A stretch of DNA of 64,000 nt, taken from Pieris napi (lineage: Eukaryota > Arthropoda > Insecta > Lepidoptera > Pieridae). Below, one piece after another: positions 45,344 to 57,790 of this stretch. The stretch is taken from positions 186,001-250,000 of the forward strand of contig NC_062252.1 of assembly GCF_905475465.1 (NCBI RefSeq), written 5' to 3'. Each line of letters begins with the position of its first letter. The stretch's first letter is position 1. Under the pieces are notes generated by a model. That model searched no databases. It worked only from the letters and a program-made list of their open reading frames with translations, and was not told the DNA's origin. Made by a program: the position numbers and the translations under genes.

Positions 45344-46649
45344 TTGTCAAAGATATTTCAAAGTATTGTTTCTTTTCGCTATATTTTTAAATTGGTAATG
45401 CAAATATAATATTTCTTATTTTTAATATTTGAATAGATACATAAAATTAAATACATATATATCAAGAGTAAAAGTTAGAAATGCATCTTATATGGAACCC
45501 AATTCAACAGTCAAATATTGAGACTACATAAAGTTACGAGCCTATTTACTCATTAGCCATTCCAATACGTAATCGCGTAATGAATGAATGTAGATAATAG
45601 TTATTCCTAGCATATTTATGACTCATAACCGAGGTCGAGGGTTAAGAAAAATGACATCAGTGCCTCAACGAGTGGTTATTTGGGTCGGCATTTTTAATTA
45701 ATCTAAGACCTTCGTCTATGATAGCGTCTAGGAGCAATTGAGGGTAATAAGATTTTAGATTGAGACGTTTAAATTTGTTTGAGATTTTATGTAAAATAAT
45801 TTACATCTTTACGTTTTTGCTCTGCCATATTTTTATTTGTACAATACATTTAAATCGGCTAAACAATGTTTTTAAATATTTAAAAATATCTTCTGAACTC
45901 GAATTAGCGCCTAGGATCGTTTGTTCTGCTCATTAAACCAGATAAGCGCCAACATTGTCAATTTTCGCATTAAATTGTTGTGAAGTTAGTTTTTACAGTT
46001 TAGAGAACATCAGTGTAAACTATGAAGTTATATAGTTAAAATGCTGGATTTTCGTTACGATCCATGCGATTCCTCAGCTAGCGAATTCTCTTCTTTACGA
46101 GATATTTTTAGCAACTACTAGGACTCGAAAATAAAGTTAAACTTACGACTTATCATGGGAAGTTTACATTTATGTTCAAGATAATACTTTGCGTACAACA
46201 AACAAACTCCCGTGTCGATAATTACCGATTGTAGTCAGCCATCTTGTATGACTCATGCGCCTACGCACCAGACACGGCCAGATATAGCTAACTGAGCTTC
46301 ATAAATTCCATTTTTATGTGTACTTAATTTTAGAGCCAAGTGGATCATGCAATCAGAAAATTTTTCCAATGACATTTAATAACTTCGCCAATATCCATGT
46401 TGTACACATGCCTGTATACCAGTACTTTTAACCTTGCCTAAAGGGACTCCTTTTAATGATATATTTTAGTTTATGTTAAGTTTAGTTATTTATTTCAATG
46501 TATAGTACTTTTTATTCATTGTATAATTCCATGTCAAGCATTTTAAATCAAAATATTTGGCGATTAAAAGGGTTTTTGTCTGTATGGCCTTAATTTGAGT
46601 ATTGACGGTAAATGTAAATTTAGAAAAAAAAAAAGTTAATAAAGTGAAT

Positions 46650-47344
46650 GGCCGTTCAAGTATTACGTAAGCAGATTTACTGCAAATTATCCCCCCCCCC
46701 CCCCCTTCCTCTTGTCAGAAAAAGTAAGCAAAGCTCTCAATTTTTTTTTTTAGGAATCTTCGAAAATGCTTTTCGTTTTCAAGCATGGATAATTCCTTAG
46801 CAATTGATATCAGACGAGCTGTCTTTAAATTTATTTTTAAAAAATCTTCTTTTTGGTAAATTTTCTTCTGCCTCGTAATTAGCTAATAATGATATATGTA
46901 TTATATATATTAATTGTGACTCAATTAACCTTTGGATTAGCTTTTACATTTTTGTTTAATCATATTATTATTTATATTTTTTCTTTAGATTTTATTTTAG
47001 TTATAGTAACATGTTATTTTGATTTTTTTTTTGTTAATTATTTATGCACTTCTTGTACTTTCCCTCTGTAGGTGGGTTCTTTTTTTATTATTCCATATCC
47101 CTAATATGCCTGGAAGAAATCGCTTGTTAGCGATAATGCCGCCCGTTGCCTAATAACTTATGTAACCTGTTTTTTTTAATATGTATCTTTTTGTATAAGG
47201 TAACGAAGTGTAAATAAATAAATAAATAAATGTGTAGTTAATATGTGGAAAAAAGTAACTAATTACTGGTGACGTAATCACCAAATAAGAAAATCAAAGA
47301 CCCCCTCAATCAAAGTATAGTGCTTACGTAATACTTGAACGGCC
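46650..47344. mobile_element. 695-bp DNA transposon or MITE with perfect 24-bp inverted ends
   Basis: The left end ggccgttcaagtattacgta (46650-46673, 24 bp) is exactly complementary to 47321-47344. Subterminal sequences include a 15-C run (46691-46705) and, at the other side, ggtgacgtaatcaccaaata. AAGTGA occurs just outside both ends but not as a clean duplication. A LINE 3' end (about 47100-47232) is nested inside. Confidence 0.8.
47100..47232 (+). repeat. LINE 3'-end fragment nested in the 46.65-kb element
   Basis: 'gcctggaagaaatcgcttgt tagcgataatgccgcccgttgcc', a T-rich stretch, 'gtataaggtaacgaagtg' and a terminal (taaa)n repeat. It matches 35868-35935. The (taaa)n tail marks the 3' end of a non-LTR insertion. 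Confidence 0.7.
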
Positions 47345-47914
47345 CCTAAGTGATACTTAAAATTATTATTGTTTTAATTTGCTGCACTAACTAAAAATAT
47401 TTGAATTAGTAAGAATAAGCAACGTTTGTGTGACACTTATTATTATTTTTTGTATTTAATATAAATAATAATTGCGTTACCATACACAGTTTTTGTCAGT
47501 ATTCTCATGTGTGAGTCATATTCACAGAAAAGTATAAACTTTATTTTGCTAATTTTATTTATTTTTCTTCATTTAAATATTTCTTGTCTATGAATTAGCC
47601 GATGAATCGTGCAGATACGTGAATCATCAAGACCTTTTAAATTGAATGACTCGAGTACAACCTACCGTTTATAGTAAAAACACAGTGACGTAATACATGC
47701 GACCTCGTCGTAATATTGCCACGTGGGCAGGGCGACCAAACAAAAAAAAACACATAAAATATGCGCGTACGCAAATTTTAACATTAGGTTAATAATAGCA
47801 GACTAAAATAAAAGTATTAATTATGTATTTTATAGAAGGGATAAAGTCACAGAATTACCGTTTGCAATGTGTTATATTATGGCTTGTATGACAAAAGAAC
47901 TTAAATGAAAAAAG

Positions 47915-48115
47915 AGTGGCGGAGAGTTTATTGCCAGTTCTCTTCCGTTCTACGCCCTCGATTTGAGAACTGGTAGTAAATGTAAAATTAGAAGCATTTG
48001 TATATTCTTTTTTGAACTTCATAAGTGTACATTGTGTTACCTATATTAATAAATTATTTTGATTTTGAAATCATTGGGCGTACGAAGAACGGGCAAGACA
48101 CTCTGTTCCACTCCT
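47915..48115 (+). repeat. Lepidopteran interspersed repeat 3' end
   Basis: 'agagtggcggagagtttatt gccagttctcttccg', 'tgaacttcataagtgtacattgtgttacc', ending aataaattattttgattttg. A second block (tacgaagaacgggcaagaca) matches the repeat at 24597-24740. Likely the 3' end of a non-LTR element; no coding part left. Confidence 0.6.
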
Positions 48116-50029
48116 TTTAACCGTCAAATATTATGATTGTAATATAGAATTTTTACTTCTTAATCTCACAGTCAAGCAAACAATACACACATTGTCTTAT
48201 ATTTCGCCTGACAATGAAACTAACAGAAATTCGAATACAATCATATTTCATGCAAAGAGCACATTCGAGGCTTAATACGTACAAAAGGAAAAACTGCATT
48301 GTTTGTAGTGGTTTTCTCTCAGTTCGCTCCAATTTATATTTTCATTTTGTATGCAGCATCGGCTTTGTAACTATACACAGCTTATTGCAATCATATTTTA
48401 CTGATATTAAAACATAAGTTTTTTTTCCTATTTTAATCAGAAGTTTGAACTTATAAAGATTTCTATATTTAAAAAAAAATACTGCATGAAAAGGCTAATA
48501 TTTTCATTAAAAGAACGATGACAAAGCGAAAGAGTATTCCAAGACCGTAACAAGTGGAGATCCGAGAAGGTGATGATACATAATTATATAAATTATTAAA
48601 TAATAAATTTAAAGAAATTCCTTATTATATATGTATAATAAATGCGAGTATTTTAATTGGCACGTTGTCTGATTTTCCGTGAAAATTTATTGTTTGTTTA
48701 TAAATTAAAAAAGATTTAAATGAATACTTTAAATTCTTTATATATATAAACTTAATAATCTTAAATTACTTTTGTGAATAACTTTCGTTTTGCCCCACCT
48801 ACAGCGAATTCCACACTTGACTAAGAAAGCGTAAACTCACTATCGGGCTCATCTTTAGTGATTACTTTACCAATGTTAAATGTTTGTTTCTAATCAAGGT
48901 GATTCACAGTTGCGTAACCGTAATTTACAGACTGTTGAAGGATAATTTGCAATATATCGTCTTTAACACCTTTCTAATGTTTCAATAGCTTCGGCGTTGT
49001 CTGGTCTTGTCAAATTAACACTGTAAATGACGTGTGCGTCGTAGATTTTTTTATATCTATAGGAACAGCAATTCATAAACAGGTTATTAATTTTTTGAAT
49101 AATGCTATAATCTTTACTTACTTAGATTCGATACTAATAGTATATGAGATTATTAAAATTAACATACTATGAGTTAATTCCTATTTTAATATACTGACTG
49201 ATGAAAATGCGAGCATAAAATATACTTCAATAGATAACTTTCTGTAAATTGTATTTCGAAATGATCTATTATGTTGGGGCGATTTAAAAATTCTAATATA
49301 CCATATGGCAAAATAAAGCAGTTACTCAAATTGTCTCCAGCTCTCACGATCATACTTGACGTAAAACTGCAGTAAAAACTGTATCTTAACGATTTTATGA
49401 AATCCATTATTTGGAGTGACATACTTACCAGTTACAACCATTTTGTTGGCAAAGTTTTAATAAGAGCAATGCATGGCTTGCACAGACTTCCAAGAAAGTT
49501 TTACTCGGCGATTATACGTCGAAAATTGATGGATTTTTATAATATATTGTCATTCTCTGTAACGTAGCTTTTTAACCAACTGCAAAGAAGGCGAAGATAG
49601 AGTCAATGATTAAGAAGGTCAAATGATATTTTTTGTTTCTGAGACATTTCACTTAATATCCTATAATCTAAACAAATATATTCTGAGAAAACTAAAACAC
49701 TCGCCGTTGCGTCGTGATTAGTCGATGGTTTAAATACCTGTGTTGATAAATTAAACGGTTTTAGATTTAATCATCAGCCTCTGTACACAATAAATAATGG
49801 CATGATGACCATTCAGAAGCACAAGCATAGTCTTAGTACTTCCGAAATCCTAATAGGAAGGACCCTTGCCACTTTTATTTTTAATTATAAAAAAATAAAT
49901 AAGTTCATTATATATATGCAATTTTCTAAGTAATACAACTCAATTCTTCTTTAATACTACATTTGCATTTTGGGATTCGTTATATTTTTTGTAAAAAGCA
50001 ATTTATCTAATAAAGTTTTCTTTTTCAGG

Positions 50030-50053
50030 TTCGTACCAGCAGTACAAGTTTTG
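50030..50053 (+). other. Candidate 24-nt micro-exon
   Basis: tttctttttcag precedes GTTCGTACCAGCAGTACAAG TTTT, followed by the strong donor GTAAGTATG. All three frames are open; 24 nt keeps frame when included or skipped. The best-looking frame is (G)SYQQYKF. Acceptor and donor are both good, but without transcripts this stays tentative. Confidence 0.3.
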
Positions 50054-52715
50054 TAAGTATGTTTTGAGAAGTGTTTGACACCTCAAATGAGACTTTTCTC
50101 GAATCTCTTCTCTCATCTTCCAATGCATGAATTTAATATTTAAATACAAGCTACATTATCTTTACTGTTATAAAATGTGGCCTCGATATCGATAGAAATT
50201 CTTCGGTACGGGAAGAACAAAGCGTCTAATCTCACCTATAGCAAGCTAAAAAGCGTAAACATTGAGAAACATCCGTGTTCAACATCAATCGAGCTGTCCA
50301 AACAGTGGCTAAAACAATTCGCCAAGGCGAGAGATGATGAATATGAAATTCAGGAGAATTTCACGAAATTAATTTATATAAGCAGTTGTTGGTCGAACAC
50401 CTAGCAAGTTTGTTAAAACTGTAAATCTTACATCGTCTTTGTAAGAAATACTAAATCTGATGTATGATAAGAATCTACTCTTAAATCTCCTCTTGACTTC
50501 TTTCTCGAGAGTATGACTAGAAACTGTAAGTAAGTGACGATCACAAACGATTATATTTTACATAAATTGAAATAATTGTATTAGTTAATTCAATTAATGC
50601 TAAGAAAAGCTTATGTGTAATACGTGCTGAAACAAGTATCTCCAATGAAACATTTCTAGTATTTACGAATGCACGAAAGCCGTGAATTGAGGTGCTGTAA
50701 GTGCACTAACTTGTTAACAAGTCGAAGGTTTTAGTGTGAAATAGTTCGCGTGCAATTTGCTAATGAAATGCAAGAATCGATGGTCTCGTGGCGGTAAAAT
50801 AACAGTCTGTAAGCAAGTACTTGCGAAAAATAAAACCACATTTTTAATGGTTTTGTCGCAATGTTTGATCTGTTCAAGTTTTAAGTTTAAAATTAACGAA
50901 ATCGTAAAACAGACGATGTGTGTCTTAGTCAAAGCTAAACAATATAATATGTAATATAACTGCAATTTTGCCTTTTTTGTTTTGCTTAATTCAAATACTT
51001 TAAAAATAATTAAGGGCTCTTCCAACATCATTTAAAATAGTTGAAAAAAACATTTGACAAACGATTTTTAGAAGACAATTTATTGTTACTTATATTTATA
51101 GAGGTATTTTATTATTCCCCGTTCTTTAATCGGCTGTATAAGGAGTATAAATTTGATACACCTACCTTATCAGGTCAGGTCAATTATTAATAATAATAAT
51201 AATCAAAACAGTTCACTGTGAGTTATGCATTGTGGTTATAAATAGATGCCGTGCTATATTAAATAAAAACCATACATAAGAAATGTCTGGGAATTTAACA
51301 CTTGCATAATTTAATTTATTTTCTCGTGGAATTATTTCTAAGTGCATACAATGACCCAGTAAGTGGCTGGCTTATGCGGCGAAGCGATTGCATTTATGAC
51401 CACGTGTGGTTTAATATGAAGCTAGGAATGTTTCTATTAAAATAGAATATATTCTAGGTTTTATATAATATTTAATTTTGGTTTTCGTTGATATTTATAG
51501 ATAAATCCATATTAAATCCTCTGTCTTTAACCAAACAATGAAATTACTAAAACTTAAGACCTTGGGGCTTGACTAATCAAGCTGCACAGTTACATCCTGT
51601 ATATATGTATTCAAATTTAATCAAACGGCTATCTGTTATTATGAAGAGCTGACACTCTATTCAATAACTTCAGCGCAATGTCATTCATGTCGAGTTAGAG
51701 GGGAGCTGTGCGTCTATTCAATTTGACTCTGGAGCATTAAATTATGACTAAAATACAGTAGCTTATCTCTTTTGTTCGCAAAGATCACTAAACTCACAAA
51801 ATAAATAATTTAAATACAATTCGGCACCATTTAAATTTTCTACTATAAGACAATCTTATTCGATTGTTGCTGAAGCTGTTATACTTTGTTTGCCATTTAA
51901 ACTAGTTTAGTTGTACAGTAATAAATAGCTTAAAATAATTTTAATCTAAGGACTAATATTTGTTCAAAAAGCTTAGATCATCCCATCAAAATGCGTGGTG
52001 TGTCTTGTACAATAATATTGAAGGTCGTCAAGTTATTACAAAGTACACAATGTAAAACTAAAGCTGAACGCCTATTAATATTAGCAAATAGGAAGTACGA
52101 GAATTACACGTTTAAATAAAACTACTTTAACGGATATAAACGGGAATGAATTACATTACTTATTTCTCTACTTTTATTAAATAGTAGTATTATTTAGTAA
52201 ACCACCGAACATAGTAATGTGCGGCGATTTCTCTTGTGTTAATTTCGAAGTCGAAGCATTATATTAAGCCTTCCCCGTAAATGGCTACGATTTAACACAA
52301 AAGGAAATAAATTGAAACTATCCTTTTCTTTATCAAAGGAAATATCTATATGTTATTGTATTGTATACAGTATTAATATACAATGATCGTATATTTTTTT
52401 TATAAATCAATATTAAATAATATAGGGAACGCTAAACATCAATAATAAAATTGCGATAAAATAAAGCCCTTTTTTCTAAATATAACATTGAAACTGTAAG
52501 TTAACGCTTAAATTCGTAAGTCTGCCAATTTGAATACAGATTTATGTAATCAGAAATAACGAGAGGTCCTGTAGATGTATCCAACATAGTTAAATTTAAT
52601 GCATACCCAATGATTAGGCTAAAAATTAAATAACCAATTACCAAATCCAATAAAATTAAACTAAAATGTGAACTTTCGTAATTCGTAAATACATATTAAA
52701 TAAAGTTTTATATAA

Positions 52716-53243
52716 CACTAGCGACTTTGTCTGAGGATTAAAATAATATTTGACCAAATGATGTAGCGTAAAAGACATATTTTATCTACTTTAAATACCA
52801 GAAGCGATAAAAGTATCTATTTTCGTTTAGAAATCAATTTGTTACTACCAAATCACAAATGTGCATTTGAAATAAATTATCAATTTCTATTGTAGTAGTA
52901 AATAGTGAACTATTTCGTCTATAATGGCTTACACATATTAGACATAGATATATACTGTGGCAGGCTTTTTTGTAGGACTATATAAGATAAATATTTCCAT
53001 ATTTTTTGTTTTTGGCAGCGCACGCCAGAATAGCTCGCAGATGATAGATTTTTTCCTACTTACTTGATATTTTGGAAAATACACACAATATCTTTTTTAA
53101 TTGTGTGCCTATGTGTTGTTCTGATGAATAGGCTACATTATTGTAAAGTTTCATTAAAATGCATTCAGTAGTTTTTACGTGATAGAGTAACAAACATCCA
53201 TCCATACTTATAAACTTTTGCATTTATAATATTAGTAGGATAG
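52716..53243 (-). repeat. CTAG-ended interspersed repeat, reverse copy
   Basis: Starts ctagcgactttgtctgagga and ends 'cataatattagtaggatag'-like text (ttataatattagtaggatag). This is the reverse of the layout seen at 62405-62741 (tatactaatattataaagag ... gccgctag), so it is the same broad class of non-autonomous element. Confidence 0.55.
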
Positions 53244-56200
53244 TTTGATATTTTACATCCCAGGTATAATTCAACCTAAATTCACAAACGTTAGTAAATA
53301 TTTGTATGCAATTGCGGAGGCCTTGTCAGCGATTGAAGTCTTGATAACATTGTTATTGGCCAATATCCATATAATATACCTACTACTTATATAAAATAAT
53401 ACATCATGATTGCGCTTGTAACTTCACTATGCTACTAAATCCACCTCTTCAATACACGTCTGATTATAAATATCCTTATTTGCATTTTGTGTCCAAAAAA
53501 TGCATACGCGACAATGATTTAATACAATTATTAACTAACAGCATTCTAAGTATTTGTTGATTTTAATAAAATATGTATAAGACTTTTTTTAATCTACAGG
53601 GGTTGTTTTTCAACATTACTGACGAAGCCGTGCTCACTATATGTACATACGTACAATGTATATATATATATACTAACTCGGTAAGAATAGACTCTAAAAG
53701 GAATTGAAAATTTCCTACTAAGTTTTAACTTCCCTTTACTACTAGTACCATTAAAAATAGCATAGAACAAATTGAGGAACAATCCAATTCGAACCAATTT
53801 GAGGAGCAAAACTAATAGTCGTAATACAATATGCTAATAAAAACCCAAATGCGGTAAGGAAGGAAGCGACACCGGAAGCTATTTAATATTTATTATGATA
53901 ATATTAATTTATGTATCAGGGTCAAAACATTGTTACGGTAAGAGGGAAACTATGTTCGTTTATTGTTTTTTTGTCTCTCGTGCACTTGCTGTAAAGAGCC
54001 ATTACTTTTAAAATGTCTGAGATTCTATGTCCCTAACTTCAGGGAAGCTCTTTCTCTTTTGAGCAGATAGATAATGAGTAATTGTGAAAACCCTTTTGCC
54101 GTATAATATATAGTTACCATAGACATCTGCTCTTACATATATATATGTATATATTTTGGCTAAGATCCTAGAGGTAATTTGAACAAATTGTTTTACCTTT
54201 AGACAGCTACATAAACGGTTTTGTCTATATTTTTCAGTTATTTCATGGTGAATTAATGATTTTCTACTTTAGTAAAGGAGAGGTGAAAGGTAAAGGCAAG
54301 CTTTGTAGCTATAGACGGAAAAATCAATGTTGCCGATCCATCCATCCACATGCTTCGTACTTATCTTATTATTTAAGATTTGACCAACAGTATATACCAT
54401 ATGTATTCAAGAGAATTGCATTTGTTGATTTACTGCAGTTACATATTCAGGTTTTAAAACAACTTCGGCCCTAATTAGTTCTTAGATAAACTTACAATGT
54501 TCTATATTATGTGTACAAGTGGAATACACCCAGAATAATATTTTTCTAAATCGTAGTAATGTTTGTCGAATAAGATAAAAAAGGTACATTCAAAAGCCAC
54601 AGGCTCAAAGTGTCGTGTCATCGTGCATGATGTATGCGATTTAATGATGCGAATTAATTATAAGAGGCTTATCCAAAAAGGCGCAAATGAATTGCCCAAT
54701 TTTAAGAACCGAAAGCCCTTCGTGACGAGCGGTTTATATTTTTTTAAAGCCCAACATTTTTAAAATTTTACATTTTTTGACTACAAATTTTTTATCCTAT
54801 TCTCTGAACGTGATAGTTGAAGGAAACCTAAACAACACTTAAAAGCTCAAACTACAAATACTTATCACGATACAAAAGCAATATGTGTGAAATAAATCCC
54901 CTAACTTTGAAGAAATAACACCTTTCGGCAGTGCTCCGCTTTTTCCGCCCAAAGAGAGTTTTAGCTTGTTTAACAAACATTTACTCCGATTGTAATTAAA
55001 AATAAGAAAGCGTTATTTCACCTTCACAATTTCCAATCGTCTGTAACCTTTTGCAGTTTTAGAAGCAGTATTTACTGTACCTAAATGTCGCTGTATGCTA
55101 AAACTGTAATTCGTGTTAATGTACTCAAGTACCTGGGTGTATTTTCATAGCAATCTACATTAGTACTATTATACATTCCGTGGTAAAAGTCCATATGTCC
55201 ATTAGGATACCCTATGTCTGGGGATGTCAGTTTATAAAACAAGCAAAGGGTAATTGGATTTTCAGTCAACTAGGCTAGGCTACAGTGCCAAGTAATTTGA
55301 GTGTGACAAAACAGTTTTCACTATAGAGTCAGGACGTTGTGACGTTGAAGCATATTGGTATATTATGAAATATGTTTAATAAAAATCGATCTCTGTTGTA
55401 ATTTTTACTTAACGGAATTGTATTAAACTAAAACTTCCCTCAGTGAAAATAGCTTCAAATAGAGAACTTAAAAGAGAATAACTGTCACCAAACGCGATAA
55501 TAAATAATGTTTGCATTTTAACAAATTAATTTTGAACTGAAATATGGGCGTAATACATCTGCCTTTCAAGTATTTAGACGTAGCATTGCAAGAACAATCA
55601 GCAGTGCATAGCAATCGACTCCATTCGATGCCAAGTTTACACTTGTTCGACGGGTATTTACTAATGTTGTAACTCATACAACGCGTGTTGGAATGGCTTT
55701 AGCTCAAATATTTGAGCTTAATCTTTTTAATTCATCTAATTAAATCCTGGACTGATCGAAGTGCAATGATAATTGTTTTTTTATTGTTAATATTAAGAGA
55801 GGAACCATAGTTTCTTTAATGTTTTAGTAGTAACATCAACATCCGATTCCAGAAAGGGGTGTGTAGGAATTTTATAGAATTACGATGCGTTACGTCATCG
55901 TGCTAGGCGGAGTTTTACGCTACTATGTTTATCAATTAGGTCTGCATAGTTCTGTTTCCACTAATGGCCTGGTAATTGACCTTGCTTTCTTGGCATGAAT
56001 TTCATGAAATAATATTTTCTAACTCTTATATTATTCTTGTCTAGAATAGTCTTTTCGTAATTTACTAAATCTCGTGACTACAGCGAACGGATAAACGTTA
56101 CGTAACGAAAATAATGTTGCTTACATTTTTCGATAGGTTTCAAAAGAAAGAAAATTGGTTACCGCCATTCCATTTACGGTCTCGCATCTTTGGCAAAGGC

Positions 56201-56744
56201 GTATCATTTTTAGACGCGATTACGAGGCAAGATACAGAACGGGTCTCCCTTTAAGAAGATTAAATCGCTGCAGCAGGGACCCTAAATTGAATGAAATAAT
56301 GTTGAGTGTATCCCTGGTAATTTCCAAGGGAAATGTGAATGTTAACGCTCGCTTTACTCCTATATCATTAACATATTTCAGTATGAAGTGATAGGCTGTA
56401 CTAATTAAACTTATATTTCCGTATTGAACGGGGTTTTACTATTGAATGAAGTGGTTCAGCATGAATGCTTTAGATTTTATAGGTTGCGTAAATGTTCCGA
56501 AGGTTACACGCTGGTGTCGCATTTCAAAGTTCGAGTATTACATTGTAGGGGCTGGCCGAGGCAGGCAGCACAACGTGAAACTTACAAATAAGACTATATA
56601 TAACGGTAATTTTTATTCAGAGCTGCAAGCAATGGTCTGACCTACTTACTAAAGTCTTTATACCCAGTTTAAGGGTCTGTATCGCAACTCAGAGTGAATT
56701 ACAGGAAGTGCAGAATAATTCCTATGTAACCTTGATGCAGATGC

Positions 56745-57237
56745 TGAATCGCGTCTGCCCGGGCCGACGTTCGATTTTCACTTGGAGGATCGGAGCACCC
56801 CCTTGCCCGGGTGGGCGTGGTCTGCAAGCCGGTCAATAGCACGGCATTGCGCATCTCGCTCTTGCCAGCGCAGGCCGCCATATCAACGTCTCCCTCCCCC
56901 CAGGGATGATTGAAACGTCTGATGCCGCAGGCGCCCCCTCCTCCCGCGCGCCAAGGACGTTCAGTGAATCCGTCCCTCTCTGTCGATAGCACGTGTGCCC
57001 GCTACTACTCCATAATATGTGTGACCCCCTGGTGCCGCGAAATTCACAAGCAATTATGACTCAAGTGTCAAACGAATTCAGTAAAAAATTAGTTTTGTGA
57101 AAGGATTGATGACGAGCGATGTGCGCTCTTTAGTGGACAATTAGATGCTCGTGTTGTGATATGGAGATAAGGGACGGTTCAAAAACCAGCACTCATTTTC
57201 CGTCCTCACTCTTCCCCTGTACTCGACGTTCCTTCAG
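56745..57237 (+). promoter_or_regulatory. GC-rich island with candidate first exon
   Basis: The most GC-rich 300 bp of the window (about 56745-57045), with cccgggccgacg, caggcgccccctcctcccgc and others. An initiator TCAGTG lies at 56961-56966. A donor CCTTCAG|GTATGC follows at 57238. An untranslated first exon of about 275 nt would result. A minus-strand frame of about 60 codons from MAACAGKSEMRNAVLL also crosses the island but has no family match. Confidence 0.45.
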
Positions 57238-57479
57238 GTATGCCAACTTTGCTTTAGATTGAATTCGCCACTTATTTATCTAGTCCACTTAAACTTTTAA
57301 CCTAAGAGCATGGTTTAAATTTTGAATATAGAAATAAAAAAGGAATAATAAAAATTAAAAAAAAACCGTAATTCTGCATATGGTATATGTACTCTTAGTT
57401 GTTACAGAAAATATGAAATAGGCACATCCTATTATTATACAACAGTAGGGTGTGTCCTCCAGTTCCACCTCTAGATTTT

Positions 57480-57790
57480 TGTGGTTTTATTTCCGCTGAA
57501 AGAGTGCGACATCTGCGTCCCACTTTCACGATACTCATGGCAAAGTGACTGCAGCATCGTTATATTACCATGGACGGCGCCGGGTCGCCGCCGGTTGTCT
57601 AGACGCGAAATAATTATATATCGCGCCAAGAGCCGCCTCTCTGACTCAGCCCGAAGTCGTCTCAGAATCGATTCTCGTCGATTTGCCGTGGAAGGTCACA
57701 TCCAATACCTTGTTTGCTCCAGAAGCCTGAATTCGATACTTTCGAGTATTGATTGGTCCTCGAAGATTTATGAATACTGTTCTTAAAAGG
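57480..57790. promoter_or_regulatory. Second GC-richer patch, 250 bp past the 57-kb candidate exon
   Basis: 'catggacggcgccgggtcgccgccggttg' and 'cgcgccaagagccgcctctc' stand out from AT-rich flanks. A plus-strand frame of 101 codons is open but begins GTG and resembles no protein I know. More probably regulatory DNA of the 57-kb island. Confidence 0.3.

Noticed and set aside
50177..50404. Plus-strand ORF of 75 codons just after the micro-exon candidate
   Set aside because: Starts at GTG, has no acceptor in a fitting place and no family similarity; kept only as a note.
50714..51031. Minus-strand ORF of 105 codons, the second longest open frame listed
   Set aside because: Low-complexity hydrophobic and lysine-rich text in AT-rich DNA, with an overlapping frame on the other strand; no splice or family support.
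57481..57786. Plus-strand ORF of 101 codons
   Set aside because: Begins at GTG with no recognisable motif; GC-rich patches keep frames open by chance.
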